NCBI GenBank assembly: GCA_003255065.1 | Contig: QAOA01000736.1 | Coordinates: 205,999-269,998 of the forward strand | Reading direction: 5' to 3' | DNA length: 64,000 bases | DNA from: Cercis canadensis | Lineage: Eukaryota > Streptophyta > Magnoliopsida > Fabales > Fabaceae | Shown: positions 21,353 through 34,461 of the stretch, in pieces | Layout: every line of letters starts with the position of its first letter | Position numbering within the stretch: position 1 is the stretch's first letter | Notes under the pieces: generated by a model | The model's input: the letters and a program-made list of their open reading frames with translations, nothing else | Databases searched by the model: none | Told to the model about the DNA's origin: nothing | Position numbers and translations under genes: made by a program

Positions 21353-23135
21353 TTAATAATAGAGAGACCCTGAAGATACAAAGTTACAAGAAATTAAAAA
21401 AAGAATGAGAAAATTATGACAGTGAAAACCATGTCCAAATATCAGACTACAAGTTAATTAGATGAGTAAATGTCATACCTTGCCACCAGTTGCCTCTTGA
21501 AGCACTCCCTGAATCGTCTTCTCCACCGTCTTTCTTGTACTGATAAATTAAAACCATGTTAGGGATTCCTTGTAGTGGCAAAAATTATTGACCAAATTAA
21601 ACAGCATAAACCCAAAAAATAACTCCACATAGGGCGAAGTTTAAACTGTAATACATTTCATATGATGATCACAAGCTTAAAGTAATTATAAAAGGGGCTA
21701 ACTTTATCTCTGCAAATCTCTATCTAGTTCCTCATCATTTTCATCCACAAGATTCATATTTTTTGAGAGTTAGCACTGATTAGTGAATGATTCAGCAGAA
21801 TCAGCACCCTGAACCATGTTTAGAAGCTCATACATCTACTTTTATTACAATACTTTAGTGATGCCATTGAGAATATTTTTGAACATATATCACAACCAAA
21901 AATATTTTAATAAATGCACTCACCAAAGAGTTTAACCCTGCATTCTGTGTACTTTGAGGATGAGAATATACGTCCTGGCCACCATAATAGATTGATGAAC
22001 TAAGGTGACAAGGCTGCACTCTTTGTTCCTGATAGATGGAACTCATATCCTTATTTGGTGTGATCTGAGTTTCATCATCATCATTGACCTTGTAGGTATC
22101 ATCTGTAGGACAGCAGGAATAAAGCAGAAAAATTAATAAATAAATAAATCTTTTACAAATTAATCTACTAAACAATAAGAAAGATACTTAGGATATATTA
22201 CTTTATAGGTGAAAAATCTGAACAAGGTAAGTTTTAGGCTCAAACTTACTAATAGAAGAAAGCTACAAATAAATATTTTTATGGGATTTTTATATTTAAA
22301 TAATGAGCCGCCAGAACAATAGGAATTCAGATTCAGAGAATTGGACCATGAATGAACATACCAAGGATACACAGAGAATTGGGACACCAAGTTAGAAGAT
22401 TGTGCTAAGAAATTTCCATAAACAAGGAAACATGGTAAAAGGGAAAGATACCATCATGTCATTTTGTCAATTGTAACTCTTGAAACATTACCAAAAGTAT
22501 AAAACCATATCAAATCTGTCAAAATAGAGCCAAAACAGAGTGTACGTACCCTGAGTTCCAATTTTGGAGCTCCATGCCTCAGTGGCGGTTTTGCCACTAA
22601 CTTCAGAGCGCAGAGATTCTCTCCCTACCACCTGATTAACAGAACCCAGAAAAGAAAATCTTAGAGCAGCTTCAAGATATATAGATATGCAATGAAAACT
22701 GCTATAATCTAGTTTCAGCCCGAAATTTAGATTCAAAGCAAAACTTCCAAAACTAGCTAACAATTCAATCTTTAGCGAATGAATAAATGCTCATTATGAG
22801 AAAACCATTAATTGGAATTAAAAGCTCTGAAAAATCAGAAAAAAAAAGCTAGAATGAATTGCAATGAGGAAAAGAAATTAGATGAATGACATAGAAAGAA
22901 CAATTATAAGCTTTGACCGGAGGTCACCCAATATTGCAGAAATGCAGAAAAAACATAGAGATAAAGAGAAGCAAGAGATAAGCTTTAAAAATGAAAACTT
23001 CACCTTAGAAGATGGAGAAAATATGGACCCGAAAATCCCCGAAGAGGAAGAAGGGCACGATTCTTTAGACCCAAAGAGCTCAGAAGTGAAGGAAAAAGAA
23101 GAAGGAGAAGAATCCACTTGCTTCGTTCCGTCCAT
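21353..23135 (-). CDS. Small plant-specific protein ending GNWWQGSLYY (SIS-like), 5 exons, 156 aa
   Basis: Exons on the minus strand: 23135-23004, 22631-22550, 22102-21924, 21539-21479 and 21369-21353, all GT-AG and phase-consistent; the last exon is only 17 nt. The start is the ATG of MDGTKQVDSS; a frame extending nine bases further begins with TTG and is not a start. N-terminal blocks are FTSELFGSKE and SSGIFGSIFSP, the middle holds RSEVSGKTATEAW, and the C-terminus is YKKDGGEDDSGSASRGNWWQGSLYY-stop split over two exons. This block order is that of a small plant family which I believe includes Arabidopsis SIS (salt-induced serine-rich). Molecular function is not established. No signal peptide, membrane segment or enzyme motif is visible. 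Confidence 0.85.
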
Positions 23136-26100
23136 TCTCGTCAAAACCTTAAACCTCTATATCTAATCTCCACCTCAACTTTCAAAAAAGTGAGATTTAT
23201 AAACACCCAATTTCACAAAGATACATGGACCACCGCCAAAGAAAGAAGCTTTGAATGAGAGAAACCGCAATAAACTCTTTTCCTTTTTATTTTTTTTTTC
23301 TCGGGAAACAAACAGAGTGAAGGAAAAAAGAAGAGAAGAAAACGAAATGGTAGAGAACAGCACAACAACGAAAGGGTGAGACACGTGAAAGGGTCGCTCA
23401 CGATAGAGAGAGAAACATGTTCCGAACAAAACCGTCGAACACACCTATTTATAATAATTTGGCAGAAAAGATGGGCCTCGAGGTAAAAGTTTCAATCTTT
23501 TTTTTTTTTTTTCCCTTTTTCTCCTTTTTTTTTTTCTCCGTAAATTTTCGTCTCGCCGACGAAGGAAGACGATCTCTCCCTCTCTCTCTCTGTTTTCAGA
23601 AACACCAACGGAAAACAGTGGCCTCTTTTTTCAGCCTCTCTCCCTCTCGTTTACGTTTCTCTCGTCCTTCAACCTGGCAAGGGAGTAACAGATTCCCGCC
23701 ACGTGGAATGGTGGGTACTTGGGATGGGGTCCACAAGCAAGTTCCAACCTTTTACTGCCACCGAGTACACGTAGCGGATAATAACAAGTCTACCCTTTTG
23801 CCCAATGTCCTTAAGGGGCCGTTTGTTTGGAAGAGAAATGATATTTGCATATTTTAGATGTAAAGATTGTACATAATTTAAATAATATAAAAAAATTCAT
23901 GTAAATTTAACATGGATTTATTTGAGTTTAATGTTGTCACATATATATATATATATATATATATAAGTGTATTTATATGTGTGAGAAAAATATAACTCTT
24001 GTTTAAACCTGTTGTTGACTTTTCCTTTCTTAGTTGGTTTGATTCCTTTTGAATTTGAGAAATGCATGTTGAGAACAAAATTTGAGTAATAAAATTCAAG
24101 TTGAGTCATAATAATGTGTGACTTTAGCTACTATGTTTAGCAAAATAAAAATAAATAAATATTAAATATATTTAGCTAAATTTAAATTTTTTTATGTGTA
24201 TACATTAGTGTACAAATAATATTAGTTATAACCTTATCTTTTTATCTTGTCGGACCAAACTGGGTGGGGAATCTTCAGTCTTCATCTCACCTTAAAATAA
24301 CTAAGATTTATTGTATTGAATCATTGAAACAAAGGAAAGGGGCTTTGAGACTTGAGTGGCATAGTATAGATTATGTCATCAAGCCTACATTTGGAATTGA
24401 AAAGAGGAAAAGCCAAAAGAGAGACACAAATGATAACATTAATGTTTAACATTTTAGATTTACATTTTTCTTTTTATTCCTTTTGAAAATTTAATTAATA
24501 GCATATCTTTAACTCTCATCATCAATATGGATGAGAGTAAAAAAAAAAAACCTATGCATATATCAAACATAACTAATAATAATTTTTTCAAGATATGATT
24601 AATAAATAAAACTCTTATGTTTAAATATGCATCTAAGTCAAATAATTGGGTGAGAGCTAATAACTTGATAATAAATGTTCTATAACACAACCCAACATTT
24701 TCCCATTATTTTCTCTTAAAAATTCATTTATAAGTTTCAAATTAATATCTCCAAACCTTTATGTACCAAAAAATAAAATGCGTGTAGGCTATCTAATATT
24801 TAAATTTTGAAATTAACTAAGTATATGACATGTATTCTTTTTTGTAGACTGTGAGCAATATGAGTGGTGATTATTAAAAATGACATTTTATCCTTACTTT
24901 TCAAAAATTGCAAATATAAAATCTTGGATTATAAGAAAACAATAAATAATACCCAAAAAAACCACCTTTATATAGTAGTATATTTAAATAATAGGCTAAT
25001 TATGTAATATCATAAATGGTACTTGTACCACAAATTAAACTAATTATTAAGATTATCTATGTCGTCCATTTTACTTAATAGATATGTGAATCCCATAAAA
25101 TAGATGGCGCATATTATCTCACAGTTAATTTTGCATGTGATATTGAACAATTAGATTAAATAATATACTTCATATTTATGGGTTATGTTTATCTTTTTTT
25201 ATTGCCAAGGAACAATAAAACCGTAAAATGTATATATGCAGTAGAACAATAAAACCTTAAAAAAAATGTCATTAAATTCACAGATATATGAAAATGTATG
25301 TAGTAGAATATGTTTAGATAAAAGTTCAGAGGTTATTAGCATTTGTGGATTGTCTAAAATGTATATATGCAGTAGAATATGTTTAGACAAAAGTGCGTTA
25401 TAGTTAATCCTTGAGAACCAAGTCACCCTTTCTGTCCCTTTGCCTTTTTTTTGAAATCAAATCCATTGATCTCTTTTCTTTTCAAGGATAGGAAGAAACA
25501 CTTGGTAGCTTTCTAGGACGGTGGATGTGTCCTACAATAAAGGCAATTCAACATTTGTGACTCAGACCAAAGAGACCATAAATGTTTGGATAAGAATGTG
25601 GATATATATAATGGGGTTCACTAATTAATTATAAGTTCATTAAAAATGGGCCACAAAACAAAGGTAAGAGGGTTTAAGATAAGGAGGGAATGTGTGTAAT
25701 TGGATACACTAATTAAGATCTTTAAACATGAGGTATATATGGGGCCAAAGAAACAAATTTGATGCTAATCACATATAAAGATTGGTATGAGAAATGAGAT
25801 AATTATCAAAATGATAATGATGATGATATAGGAAATAATTAGAATAGATAAACAAGGTTAATAGTGGTAAAAAAAGGGCCCAATATTTGGGGTCCACATA
25901 TGAAGTGATGACACAAATAAGAAAATGGCAAAACAAGAGTCCACCCTTTGGGCACTACGCAGGGTCGCCGCATGCTCTACGTGTGTGTGTTTATCTTGCA
26001 GCCACATGTAGTGTCGCCCTTCTTCAAACTTCATCATCTTTCTTCTTGTCATCTTTGTGAACTACTTTTTGTTGCTTTCTATTATAGATCCAAAAGAATC

Positions 26101-28413
26101 AAAGAGTATAGTTAGTGCATTAATTAACTCTCTATCAAACTTGATAAAATCATAAAATACTACTTTAATTAAGATTGTGAATAATATCTCGAATATGCTT
26201 TTGGAAAACGTAACTTTGTCATTGCCTACTTTTCATATCCTTCAAAGAACAAATTACTACAAAGCTGAATAGCTTCTTTTGTTGACTAGATCACCTAAGT
26301 GATGAGGATATACACTCTTCCACCACTTCCACTATAAGAGGATGTATCCAATGAAGTTGAATATTATTTACCCTACTATGCAATTTCTATAAAAATGTTT
26401 GTATGAAGAAATTAGAAGTAAAAAGTCAAGAATAAACAAGTTACAAAAAATTGAAAGAAAACAGAAAAGCCAACAAAGTAAATAATAAAAGAGTATAAAT
26501 GAAAACAAGAACCAAATGAGTAATGTAATTTAATCAGAAAATAAAAATTGACGGTATGGAAGCTCAAATATGTAATCTTTTGTAAAATATCTAAACTCCT
26601 CACTAGACCACACGTAATAGTTTAACATTATTCATTATAAATTCTAGTTAAACACGTCAAGGCAGCCATAGAGAATGCCAATTGAAAAACACTATAACAT
26701 CTTTTTCTTGCTTACTTTTCTTATTTTTATGCTAATTAACTGCCAAAATTCATTGTATCTGTAAAGGAATGTATGGTTAGCTAGCAAGTTTTAAGACTTT
26801 GAATGATCTCACATTTGTTGCCCACAAGTCACGAGAGTTCTAGTCACGGTTGTATTCTATTGGCATAAAGCTTTTTGGTTTCTTTTAGCCCATAATTGCA
26901 ATTTTTCTTTTTCCAAAATAAGAAGGTAGAAAGTTATATAATAACTAAGAGTATAAATCATTATAATCTCATAAAGGAAATGAATTGTTTGGTAAACTTT
27001 CAATTCAGCTGAAAGTGCAGCTCTTCTAGCTCATAATGGAAATATGCCACTCAAATAATACAATCCTAATGGATTCGATCTATGGCCTATCTTGTCACGA
27101 AATTCACATGGCTATTGAAAGAAGTTGAATAAAAATTCCAACTTCTTGTTGCCACAAGTAAGGTTTCAAAAGAGAACTCAATTAACACTTTGGAATCTTA
27201 AACTGAGGATCCTCATACCTAATAATATATCAAAAGTCGAAGTCAATGAGAGTGGAAGACATATGCTCGTAATTGAGTTTTCACAATCATGTCCTCTCAA
27301 AAGTCACTAGTTGCTAGATGCTTATATATATACATTAAAATATCCCAAGAGAAGGTTATCAAAACAAAATGATAACAACAAAATTGTAATCTAGTACTGC
27401 TAATGTTGTTTGCAATTCTCATAGTTTATTATCGGCTAAAATCATATTGTTGAAACCTGAAATATATTTTGCGATGAATGTGTTCACACAAAGTTCAGAC
27501 ATTTTGTCATAAACTATTAATATACTTAATAAAGTTGAGAGTTTCTTAATTTTGATTTAGATTCGAAATTTAGTACTCATATATTAATTTTTTTGATTAA
27601 AAATAAAAATATTTATATTACAATGTGTATTTATATATTTTAAAAAAATTCCTATAAAAGAAAGTATATCACATTTAAATTGCCAATAATATCACCAGTA
27701 ACTCAAAGTGTATGTATAACCTAATATCTATCTTTTCCTAAAATAAATATGAATATGAATTTGTAATATGGTATGTCTTTTCTATTTACAGTGACAAATT
27801 TTTATTTATTTATTTGTAACATATGGTCCACCTTTTTCTAATGATGTAAGGCCAAGCCGTTAAGTCATATACTATCAATTGATTACCTACCCTATATAAG
27901 ATAGAAATAATTTGTGGTAACAACTCTTTAATATACTATCAATTGGTTACCTAAATACGGCATATTCTTTGAGGTTGAGAAGTACTTAATAATATCCCAA
28001 CAAAACAGGCAGCCTGCTATTTTTGGAGTTCGTATATCCCTCACTATTGTTTCGTTCTTTATTTGCAGTTTATTATATTCAATTTCCCATCATCGATATA
28101 TATGAAATTATTATTAAAATATCATGGAAAACATGGAATTTGCATAGAGTCCATGCTAAAATCTCTCGTCCAACGCTTCTATGTGAACCCTAATTCAATT
28201 ATTGGTTTATCTTTTAAGAGTTTGCCAGTTGCTGTTGAAACAAAATATGTGTCAGATTTTTGATTGTATATGTGCTTTGGAACATCGTTGTTGATGATCA
28301 AGATCGATACTTAGATGTGTGATAGGGTGGAGTGGGTTTAAACAGGTGAGGAAAATCCTGCAAGACAAAAGCTTGGCCAACTGCTATGGCTACCAACTTC
28401 TTTACCACGATAC
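23136..28413. other. Long intergenic stretch, no gene supported
   Basis: The first few hundred bases are the promoter of the gene at 21353-23135, with pyrimidine-rich runs at 23490-23610. The phrase ggggccgtttgtttgg at 23816 resembles one end of a TIR transposon, but no matching right end was found. The rest to 28413 is AT-rich with scattered direct repeats; for example an aaatgtatatatgcagtagaa phrase occurs near 25224 and 25356. All open frames here are short and lack recognisable domains. Confidence 0.5.
23941..23965. repeat. (AT)n microsatellite
   Basis: About 12 uninterrupted AT units. Confidence 0.9.
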
Positions 28414-28632
28414 TGTAAGGGAAAGAGTTGAAAAGTAAAAAATGCAGAAGAGGCTTGATGTATATTCTATCGATGAACCTTTAAATAGATATAAGTGTAA
28501 CCTAATCTAACAACTTAATTAACAAGTATTCAAAACTATGCAAATATTGAATTATCTAACTATACAGATATTGTGGAGTGTTGTAACTAACTACTAGTAT
28601 TGGAATCTGATTTAGAATCAGATTCCCTAACA
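28414..28632 (-). mobile_element. Solo LTR, 219 bp, with perfect 5-bp target duplication
   Basis: The element is bounded by tgtaaggg and ccctaaca (TG...CA ends on either strand). It is flanked by the identical pentamer gatac at 28409-28413 and 28633-28637. Read on the minus strand it starts TGTTAGGGAATC and contains a tatttaaagg TATA-like box, so minus is the likely transcriptional direction. The short length suits a TRIM or a small Copia LTR. No internal domain, primer-binding site or second LTR is adjacent, so it is a solo LTR left by recombination. Confidence 0.75.
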
Positions 28633-31600
28633 GATACTAACTCTTACGTATAACTTAAGTATTGAAGGGCGAGTGCCAATTCCAAATGACACGTTGTACA
28701 CCGATATCTCTCACCTATTCAAAACTATTTCACCTAGTATACATCTAGGTTTCGATCTTGACCATCAACAAACATGGTTCACCTTTGTTTCTTATTGAAT
28801 ATATAACCTCTTAGCGCTACCCACCTCTCAATCGGGGTTCTAATTTAATACTATTGTGAAGATATCGAAAAATTAAATCACTTACAGTGATTCAAATTCT
28901 TAAATAGTTAATAAAATTTAAAGAAAATTACTATTCTATATTATTTTTTAATTTCTTTTTTTCGGCATGTTTTTTATTATCATGTTGGTTATATATTTTA
29001 CAAAGAATTAATTATTTTGACATACATGCAGTGACTCAATTTTTTAAAATATTCACAATAACAATAAATTTAGACTGTAGATATCACCGGAAACCCCAAT
29101 TAAGCGTATTACTACCTGCATTTAATGTAATTAACTCACTGAATTCACCCTTTTATTGACCTAGTATACTATTCTAGGAGTATATAATAATTTCTCCCAA
29201 CATAACGTCCACGGAAAGATCTTGTTTTGTTTTTCTTTTTCTTTTGAATAGTATATTGTTCTTTTTTTTCTTTTGATTAGTATATATTTCTTTTTCTGTC
29301 TTTTTCCACTAACAAATGAAGGTAAATGATACCTTTAGCTCTAGTCTTGAAAAGAAACATGATGCTCCTAGACGATGCCATTCACTAATGATACTTGGAG
29401 CACTAGGTATTCTAACTCCCTTTTTTCAACTTGCTTTTTGACATTACGGTCTTAAGAGTTGTACTTTTTGAAATAATGCCAACACCAACATATAAGCATT
29501 TCAGAATAAGAGTGTCCTTTTTGCAATTCAACACCATGGATTGAATGAACTTTTTCACATTGCTTTATGTTTTCGTTAACCCATAGATACTTTTCTTGTT
29601 CGTAATCAATCATATATTAAAGTGAAATGGATTGAGTTACGTGATGAGTTATATTCAAAGTTGTGAATGCAGATAAATGGACTACGTGAAAGAAATGAAA
29701 ACAGTAATTTTTTTTAATAAATTTTACACTCAAAATTCTTAGACTTTCTCAATCATCAACATAGATTACAATAGTGTAACGAGAATATAATAATATTTTT
29801 CACTAATTTTCGTATATAGTTTAAACAATACCCCTTTTCAGTAATTTTTTTTTATTTGATATTATTTCAGTTATTTGGCCATGTAAATCACTAAACATTT
29901 TCAAAAAAAAAAAAAAATGATCCCATTGGGTCTTTGGCTGAAGTCCAAGTTAGAGGGTAGTCTTTGGGTCTAACTTTCTTGAGCCCATTGGTCTCACAAA
30001 AGCCTAAACAGAATAGTTCATAGTTCATACAATTCCATTAGGTTTATTTGTAATTCTTTGATATGACTTCTAAAAAAAATTAATTGTTTGGTAGAGGAGT
30101 TTAGACTTTGTTATATTTATTTATGATTTTTCATACCATACTTAAATAGATAGAAGAAACATAATATATTTGCAATCACAAAATAGTTTCCCATTTACAC
30201 TTTTTTTATATATTGTGTATATTAGACGACAAGACCATGTCAAGTGAGTAGGACTTTTAACCATTTTCTTTTCTATAATTAATTTATTGTCGTAGTGGCT
30301 ACATCTTCTAGAATGATGATTAACAAGAAGATTATTCATATGTTATGCATTTTTGTTTAATTCATAATGTTTTTAATAAAAATATTGAAACTCAATAACA
30401 ATGACTATCTAAATAAGTTATATAAGTATACACAATATAATTAATTTATAGATTTTTTGAAACAGGAATTCTATAATACCATATGAATATGTCATACTAC
30501 ATTGACGTGACAAACATACATAACTTTTATATTTTATTAGATATAAAATATAATTTATTTTATTTTTTAAACAAATTTAAAAAGAGTTAACTTGTACATA
30601 TATTATTTATATATTGGCTTTTTTTTTTTTTTTTTATAGTATAACATACTACATAAATAAAAAAAGTATGTAAAAAATCTCCTTTTCGAAAATGTTAAAA
30701 TCTCGGATAAATTTTTTTATTTCTCATATCCATAACTTAAAAATTTAATGATAAAAAAATACAGAAAAAAATGAAAATGACCTTAACATCACTAAATAAT
30801 GCTGGGTTCAGCTCTTCAAGGCATCAATATAGGTATCCAAAAGAAGGTTAGAGATTATAAACATTTGGTGTTTAAAATAAAAGAAGGGAGGAATTGATTC
30901 CCTTCTTTTTCCTCTGGACAAGGTTTTAAACTACTGACACTGTCTGTTAAATTATTTTATCATAAATATTCTATTACAACTCTCAATGCTAAATAATTGA
31001 TTTTCATTATATAGTAAAGACTTTTTGGTTGGTTTCATATATATAGGGAGACTAAATATTTTCAAGCTTTGAGAGGATTGGTTATTCACATAGTATTAAA
31101 GCCTAGGAATTAGAAAGATAGTAGTTTTTTTCAAAAAATTTACATAATTTATGTGGGAATATTGAGTTTACAAAAAAAATTTAAGTGAGATTACTTAAAT
31201 TTAGATTCTTCTATTTATGTAGTTGATGAATGTTTGTGGATATTCATAATTTCATATATCATTATTCTATAAATTATGATAGTGCATCCATGAGGGAAAA
31301 TAAGGACAGAGAAACCTTAATCTCTGTATTGCAGTACTGTGAAGGTTGTTATGTTTTTCTCTTAACCTCTCTTTTACAAATTCTCAGGCATCAATTGGCA
31401 TAGGATTCGGAGCAACATGAGGTTCTGATATAACTTTCCATGATCCTTCTTACAGATTAACTCCCAAAATTGGCATGTGGTAAAAATTTGTTACTACTGG
31501 ACTTGTACCAAATAAAAGTTCATCATAATTATTCACAAAATTTACACAACACAGAGACACTTGAAAGTGTTTAAGCTCTATAATATCTGAGGTTAATATA

Positions 31601-31648
31601 CATGACATAGTCATAGACCCAATAAACTAGGAAAGTTACGCAAGATAA
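28633..31648. other. AT-rich intergenic DNA
   Basis: No gene supported. Contains long T and A runs (29902, 30619). The right end is probably the 3' UTR of the minus-strand peptide gene that follows. Confidence 0.5.
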
Positions 31649-32012
31649 CTAGTGTGATTTCCAAGGATGGCACCGGAGGTTAGAGCAAGACTCTGTCCAT
31701 GTACTCGTACAACCACCATTAATTCCATCACAACACTCGCAAACAACACCAAGCGTCGCAAAATTCTTCGAGTGCCCTGCAATTCACACACAAAACAACA
31801 ATTTGCTCCCAAAAATTAGCACTTTATAGACACAAGCACAAACCCTTTTGGGCAGAAACTAGAAACAGAGAGAAGTTGTGCAGTTCTTAGTTCTTACCCT
31901 GATGAGCGATCAAAGAAAGTGGCCTTGCTTCTATAATTGATGGCTTCCGTGCAATTGAAAGAATCATGATGAGTAGCAACAGAAGCACAAGAGGCTTATT
32001 GATTATACCCAT
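31649..32012 (-). CDS. Small secreted cysteine-rich peptide precursor, 2 exons, 80 aa
   Basis: Exon 1 is 32012-31898 (38 codons plus one base), with donor GTAAG. Exon 2 is 31776-31649 after acceptor ATTGCAG, phase-consistent, ending in TAG. Residues 1-30 are a hydrophobic signal peptide (MGIINKPLVLLLLLIMIL...) and are followed by a short basic spacer. The mature part carries six cysteines: a CECCDG cluster, GGC, ESC and LRC, ending HPWKSH. Precursor size, secretion signal and a Cys-rich C-terminus split off by one intron fit a plant apoplastic peptide. I recall a family with the CxCCDG...SC..L.C.PWK pattern but no assigned function. Neither exon is long enough to stand out on its own; the junctions and the cysteine spacing are the evidence. 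Confidence 0.75.
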
Positions 32013-33598
32013 CTCACAAATTCTTCAAATTTGTGCCTCTTTGGTGAGCTGCTAAAACCTCAGCGGTTTAGGAGCTATGGAGCCTTAAAAAGTTGGGAGC
32101 TTTTGAGGACTCCAAGTCTTCTAAGAAGGATCTGAATCCGAACCCATGATTGGTATTATTACATATTTGAGAAATAGAGAGAATAATACTAACAACAGTG
32201 ACAGGTTTAGTTTTTGGGCAATTTTTTAACAAAAATCAATTAATGTTATCTAGAAGAACGGTCGAGTTTTGGTGTTTTATTAATGAGGTTATTTGGGATT
32301 TGGAAGGAGAGAGGAGAGCACGAGGTAATAGGTATTGGGTGGGCTTCTGGAAGACACACAGAAAATGCCATACGTTTCCTACTCCTTTACGTCTCTAATT
32401 GAGCTGACGACTGACAAATTGGATGGAAGTTTCTCCAATCTTTCGGTTAGTCTAAAAGCTAAAGTCAAGTGGGTGTTAAGTAGGGCCCTTGTTTCAATAG
32501 CTCATTTGAAAGAGACAAAAATTACATACAAATCATATTTGCACACTTAATTTTGTTTGAGAATGTTACCTTTTTAAGTCATTAATTATAATTTAATGAT
32601 AAATGGTTTAAGTAGTTTAGATCTTAGAGAAGATTGGGAGATTGAATTTCTATAGTTCCATTTTTTTTTGTTACATGCTTTTCAACAGCAAAAGTCATAA
32701 ATTTATGTTAGTAATTTTTTTTAAGATACTAATAAAAAAATTATTTTGAAGGTATGTTTTTTAGAGTGAGGGTCTAATTAAATTTTAGATAGACACGATT
32801 AAATTTTGACATTGTTACATACGTAAGTATAGAGAATATGTGTATTTGTTTTTTAGTATTTTTGACTATGAATTTAAGTCTGAAAATGAAATTTATAAAT
32901 CCTAAAAGTAATCTTAGTATTACTTAATTATGGAGCGTTTAATAGAATATGTGTGTAAAGAACACTACTCAAACTATATTTGTTTTATGGCAAAAAACAA
33001 AAGAATAAAATTATATATGCTTNAAAAGTAATTTTAGTATTACTTAATTATGGAGCGTTTAATAGAATATGTGTGTAAAGAACACTACTCAAACTATATT
33101 TGTTTTATGGCAAAAAACAAAAGAATAAAATTATATATGCTTATTGTAGTTTTATAAAGAGAAATAATGTCTGTGTATTTAGGTATAGAAATATAAATAA
33201 TTTGACTGTCGATGGGGCTAATTTGTATTCACTTGAAATTTAAATGATTTATTTAAGTTTAGATGTTACTATATGTGTAAGTATAAAAAGAGTTCCGTAC
33301 TTAAAAGATGTTAGAAAATATAAGCCTTATGGAAAGGGTGAACAACTTCTTGGTCTTTTCCACTTACTTTTTGTTTTTGTTTTCTTTTGGCTAAGATTCT
33401 CTTTTTCCACTTTCGCAATCAATTTCCTACTGCTTTTTTGTTTGGTTGTGCAGTAAATATAATTAGAAAAAACAAATCATACAAGTTCTTGCGCTAAATA
33501 ATATAAAATTGTGATGTATAAGTAACATAAGTCTTTGTGAATCACACTTCAACAAGAAAGTAAGAAAATGAGATAAAAGACAAAAACCGAAAAATGAT
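32013..33598. other. Peptide-gene promoter and intergenic DNA
   Basis: The stretch next to 32012 is the peptide gene's upstream region. The rest is AT-rich with one N-join duplication. No further gene is supported. Confidence 0.5.
32904..33142. repeat. Direct duplication across single N at 33023 (contig-end overlap)
   Basis: 119-base blocks 32904-33022 and 33024-33142 differ at one visible base (aatcttag versus aattttag). Confidence 0.88.
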
Positions 33599-33671
33599 TG
33601 GAGATGCGGGGTATCGATCCCCGTACCTCTCGCATGCTAAGCGAGCGCTCTACCATCTGAGCTACATCCCC
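33599..33671 (-). tRNA. tRNA-Ala (anticodon AGC)
   Basis: 73 nt. The acceptor stem GGGGATG pairs with CATCTCC, with A as discriminator. The alanine identity pair G3-U70 is not preserved as G-U in the usual place by simple reading, but the rest matches the standard plant form: D-arm tagctcagatgg, anticodon arm CTCGC-TTAGCAT-GCGAG giving AGC, and T-arm CGGGGATCGATACCCCG. No intron. Confidence 0.94.
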
Positions 33672-34461
33672 ACATGCTTCAATTTGTATCTCATGATTTA
33701 CTTAACACATATACCCCATATGACAACTGAATAGTATTTAATGGTATAATTAGGCAATTATATATCATTGAAACCCAACTGAATTTTGAATGAATTAACC
33801 ATGCCAATGGTAAGAAGTGATGGATTTTTCATTATAAAAATTGAAGAGATCATAATGGATTAGGACATCTATGTTAGGGCTATTGGCAGAATAGTTTGAT
33901 AATCCATCATTTATTTCTGAAATCCAACTCTCCATGGAAGGATTGGAAAAGGTAGAGTGTATAAAATGCTTTTTCTTTTAAATCTCTCCACTTCCCGTCT
34001 CTATTTTTGAACCAAACATAAGGAATAGGAAACCTCAATTATTTCATTTCCTTTCAAATCCATAAACAAAAAATGTAAATAATAACATTCATGCGCTGCT
34101 TTGGTCATGAATCATTGTCTTGTGAATAACAACTTCATTAAGAACAAATCAAACTATCTAACAATGAAATGATTTTGGATAAAATTTTGATTGATACAAT
34201 TCGATATACAAATTTCAAATCAAATTCACGTAGCAGATACAACTATATTTGAATGCGACAAACCAAAAACTTGTACTATCACAAACTATAAGTCACTCTA
34301 TAAGTTAAGGTTTACAAAGATGGCCCAAGAAAGAAAGGATAGAGGAAAGTTAAAGAGTGCTGCAGAATTAAGTGAGCTACGTTTTAGAGTGCTTCTAGAG
34401 CACCAACATGAGCAAAACCCAAAAAGAGATGAAGGAAAAATGAAAGGCGACTTTCCTCCAA
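33672..34461. other. Intergenic DNA and 3' flank of the PI31 gene
   Basis: No gene supported. The right part overlaps the likely 3' UTR of the minus-strand gene. Confidence 0.5.

Noticed and set aside
22882..23166. Plus-strand frame of 94 codons
   Set aside because: Antisense shadow of exon 1 of the GNWWQGSLYY gene, whose minus-strand exons splice in phase.
23417..23857. Plus-strand frame of 146 codons upstream of that gene
   Set aside because: Low-complexity Phe/Ser runs from T-rich promoter DNA; no domain.
23816..24270. Possible TIR transposon starting ggggccgtttgtttgg
   Set aside because: Only a six-base inverse match (ccaaac) was found near 24255; no clear right end or target duplication.
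25858..26052. Minus-strand frame containing MWLQDKHTHVEHA
   Set aside because: Short, no homology, no signal peptide or splice context.
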